Part shown: positions 4,959-6,984 of the stretch, one piece after another
Layout of the letters: each line of letters opens with the position of its first letter
Numbering within the stretch: the stretch's first letter is position 1
NCBI GenBank assembly: GCA_002684055.1
Contig: NYUL01000060.1
Coordinates: 3,259 to 10,242, forward strand
Length of the DNA stretch: 6,984 nucleotides
Direction of reading: 5' to 3'
Source of the DNA: Gammaproteobacteria bacterium
GTDB lineage: Bacteria > Pseudomonadota > Gammaproteobacteria > Magnimaribacterales > TMED112
Notes under the pieces: generated by a model
What the model was told of the DNA's origin: nothing
What the model saw: the letters and a program-made list of their open reading frames with translations, nothing else
Database searches by the model: none
Program-made: the position numbers and the translations under genes

Positions 4959-6984
4959 CCACCTCCATAACGCTTGGAATGAAATATCATACCGTATTTC
5001 CATAATCACATTAGACTCTCACAATGCAATGCCTTGTGAGCGTGCGTTATCTAATTTAGTGGGGGATTTTAAAGGTTTAGATGTATCAATTTTTGCTGCA
5101 GCGGAATGGGGTGAAAATCTAAGCGCTCTGGAAGAAGCTAAAGCTGCAATTGAAAAATCAGATATAATAATCGTAAATCTTCTTTTTCTAGAAGACCATA
5201 TCAAGCCAATTTTGCCAATTTTAAAAAGTAGGCGAGATGATTGTGATGCCATGATTGGTGTGGTTTGTGACGCTGAACTGGTTAAACTCACTCGCATGGG
5301 TGCGTTGGATATGCAGGCACCAGAAAGTGGAGCTTTAGCATTGCTGAAAAGACTGAGGGGGTCATCGAAACCGTCATCTGAGACTGGTGAGAAGAAAATG
5401 CGAATGTTACGCCGGTTACCAAAAATATTAAAATATATCCCGGGCAAAGCCCAAGACTTGAGGGCTTGGTTTTTGGTAATGCAGTATTGGTTAGGAGGTA
5501 CTGACGAGAATATTGAGGCTATGCTGAGATTTTTAATTTCGCGTTACTCACATGTTGATAGCTGGCAAGGAGTTTCAGCAGAACCACCTCGAGAGTATCC
5601 AAATGTAGGAGTTTATCATCCCAACTTAAAAGGCCGTATATCAGAAGAACTAAGTGATCTTCCGGAGGTCAAAAACCCAGTAGCAACTATTGGCCTATTA
5701 TTAATGCGTTCATATGTTTTAAGCGGTGATACCGCGCATTATGATAAAGTTATAAGAGGTTTTGAGGAACGGAATATAAGAATTATACCAGCATTCGCGG
5801 GCGGCTTAGACGGAAGACCAGCAATTGAGAAATATTTCAGTGATGGTGCTGGATCATCTATTGATACTCTGGTTTCTCTTACTGGGTTTTCCCTTGTTGG
5901 TGGTCCAGCGTATAATGATACAGAGGCTGCTGTGGAAACCTTATCAAAGCTGAACGTCCCGTATATTTCCGCACACCCTCTTGAATTTCAAACTTTGTCT
6001 CAATGGGAGAATTCTTCGACTGGTTTAGGTCCAATTGAGACAACTATGCTTGTGGCTCTACCGGAGCTTGATGGCGCTACTTCACCAACCGTCTTTGCGG
6101 GTCGTCAAGGGGATGCAGAGCCTTCTAAGGCTATGCTGCCGTGCAATGAAAGGGTTGATGCGCTGATCGCCCGTGCTGTCAAAACGGCAAAATTAAGACG
6201 TTCAGAAGTATTTGAACGCAAAATTGCTATTGTTCTATTTGGCTTTCCTCCAAATGCTGGAGCGGTTGGTACTGCGGCTTATTTAGAAGTTTTTGAGTCT
6301 CTATTTAATACTTTAACAGCGATGAAAGATGCTGGTTACAAAATAGAATTACCAAACTCCTCTGCTGAATTAAGACAAGAGGTTTTGGCTGGAAACGCCC
6401 AAGTTTATGGACAAGAGGCAAATGTAGAAAGTCAGGTCAGTGCTGACTGGATCGTAAAGAACACTCCATGGCTTCCTGAATTGGAAGAGCAATGGGGTTC
6501 AGCGCCTGGACGAATTCAATCGGATGGAAGCTCAGTCTTTATTCTTGGAAAGACGTTTGGAAATGTGTTTGTGGGCGTTCAACCTACCTTCGGCTATGAA
6601 GGTGATCCTATGAGATTACTGTTCGAAAAGGGCTTTGCTCCCACCCATGCCTTTTCCGCTTTTTACCAATGGTTAAAGTTGAATTTTAATGCAAATGCCG
6701 TCTTGCACTTTGGCATGCATGGCGCGTTAGAGTTTATGCCAGGTAAGCAGACTGGTCTAAATGGAAAAGATTGGCCAGATAGATTGATTGGCGATTTGCC
6801 AAATATTTATTTGTACGCATGTAATAATCCTTCTGAGGCTAGTCTGGCAAAACGTAGGAGCAATGCAACTATAATAACGCATCTGACGCCACCTCTGACT
6901 TCCGGTGGGCTTTACAAGGGCCTATTAGAATTAAAAGATAGCTTAGTCCGCTGGCGTGAGATGGATAGTAGCAATCATTTGCGT
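4948..6984 (+). CDS. bchH: Magnesium chelatase large subunit BchH, N-terminal part (cut by window edge)
   Basis: BchH binds protoporphyrin IX and, with the AAA+ subunits BchI and BchD, inserts Mg2+, the first committed step to bacteriochlorophyll. My translation runs 679 codons with no stop to the window end; the family is about 1,190-1,300 residues, so roughly 55-60% is present. The N-terminal region (about 15-165, SIITLDSHNAM, AAAEWGENLSALEEA, IIIVNLLFLEDHI) is the DUF3479-type domain. RLRGSSKPSSETGEKKM (about 135-150) and MLRRLPKILKYIPGKAQDLR follow, and the CobN/Mg-chelatase core starts near 200 (YHPNLKG). Signature blocks are AFAGGLDGRP, GFPPNAGAVGTAAYLEVFESL, VQPTFGYEGDPMRLLFEKG and HFGMHGALEFMPGKQ (587-601), whose E595 aligns with a glutamate important in ChlH. 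The ATG overlaps the end of bchB by 11 nt; a GAGG (4932-4935) lies 12 nt upstream, a slightly long spacing. CobN is excluded by these blocks and the operon. BchL and BchM are expected next. Confidence 0.96.
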   Translation, partial: MLDSHLHNAWNEISYRISIITLDSHNAMPCERALSNLVGDFKGLDVSIFAAAEWGENLSALEEAKAAIEKSDIIIVNLLFLEDHIKPILPILKSRRDDCDAMIGVVCDAELVKLTRMGALDMQAPESGALALLKRLRGSSKPSSETGEKKMRMLRRLPKILKYIPGKAQDLRAWFLVMQYWLGGTDENIEAMLRFLISRYSHVDSWQGVSAEPPREYPNVGVYHPNLKGRISEELSDLPEVKNPVATIGLLLMRSYVLSGDTAHYDKVIRGFEERNIRIIPAFAGGLDGRPAIEKYFSDGAGSSIDTLVSLTGFSLVGGPAYNDTEAAVETLSKLNVPYISAHPLEFQTLSQWENSSTGLGPIETTMLVALPELDGATSPTVFAGRQGDAEPSKAMLPCNERVDALIARAVKTAKLRRSEVFERKIAIVLFGFPPNAGAVGTAAYLEVFESLFNTLTAMKDAGYKIELPNSSAELRQEVLAGNAQVYGQEANVESQVSADWIVKNTPWLPELEEQWGSAPGRIQSDGSSVFILGKTFGNVFVGVQPTFGYEGDPMRLLFEKGFAPTHAFSAFYQWLKLNFNANAVLHFGMHGALEFMPGKQTGLNGKDWPDRLIGDLPNIYLYACNNPSEASLAKRRSNATIITHLTPPLTSGGLYKGLLELKDSLVRWREMDSSNHLR

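Noticed and set aside
5019..5447. Leftward 142-codon open frame opposite the 5' part of bchH
   Set aside because: The rightward frame here is unmistakable BchH; the antisense translation shows no domain.
4948..6984. Cobaltochelatase CobN
   Set aside because: Homologous family, but the N-terminal domain, the HFGMHGALEFMPGKQ region and the operon context fit the Mg chelatase subunit BchH.

Overview
This window is a segment of a bacterial photosynthesis gene cluster: two regulatory genes facing left and the first four genes of a bacteriochlorophyll operon facing right. The order (ppsR-ppaA | bchF-bchN-bchB-bchH) and the detailed protein similarity point to an anoxygenic phototrophic proteobacterium, most likely an alphaproteobacterium of the Rhodobacter/Roseobacter type. 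A gammaproteobacterial phototroph with a similar cluster cannot be excluded. The DNA is A+T-rich by eye, with A/T favoured at third codon positions, unlike the GC-rich Rhodobacter models; a marine aerobic anoxygenic phototroph would fit, but this is inference.

Layout. Positions 1-574 (minus) hold the N-terminal 191 codons of the repressor PpsR/CrtJ, cut by the window edge. Positions 571-1512 (minus) hold ppaA/aerR, the B12-binding antirepressor, whose stop codon overlaps the ppsR start. Positions 1513-1662 are a 150-bp divergent control region with two perfect TGT-N12-ACA PpsR palindromes, one of them overlapping a TTGACA -35 box for bchF. Then come bchF (1663-2160), bchN (2153-3424), bchB (3426-4958) and bchH (4948 to the window end, truncated), packed with overlaps of 8 and 11 nt and one gap of 1 nt. 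No RNA gene, mobile element, CRISPR array or intrinsic terminator was seen.

How the genes work together. BchH is the large subunit of magnesium chelatase, which starts the Mg branch from protoporphyrin IX. BchN and BchB form the catalytic NB component of the light-independent protochlorophyllide reductase; its reductase BchL is outside the window and expected downstream. BchF hydrates the 3-vinyl group later in the pathway. PpsR is expected to bind the palindromes and repress bchF onward under oxygen, and PpaA/AerR to modify PpsR action in response to light through cobalamin. This looks like an autoregulated control module wired to its target operon.

The system itself is known and I found no undescribed pathway. 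The points most worth a second look are regulatory: the paired PpsR operators, a well-placed internal ribosome binding site in ppaA suggesting long and short protein forms, and a perfect 9-bp-arm inverted repeat just inside that second start.
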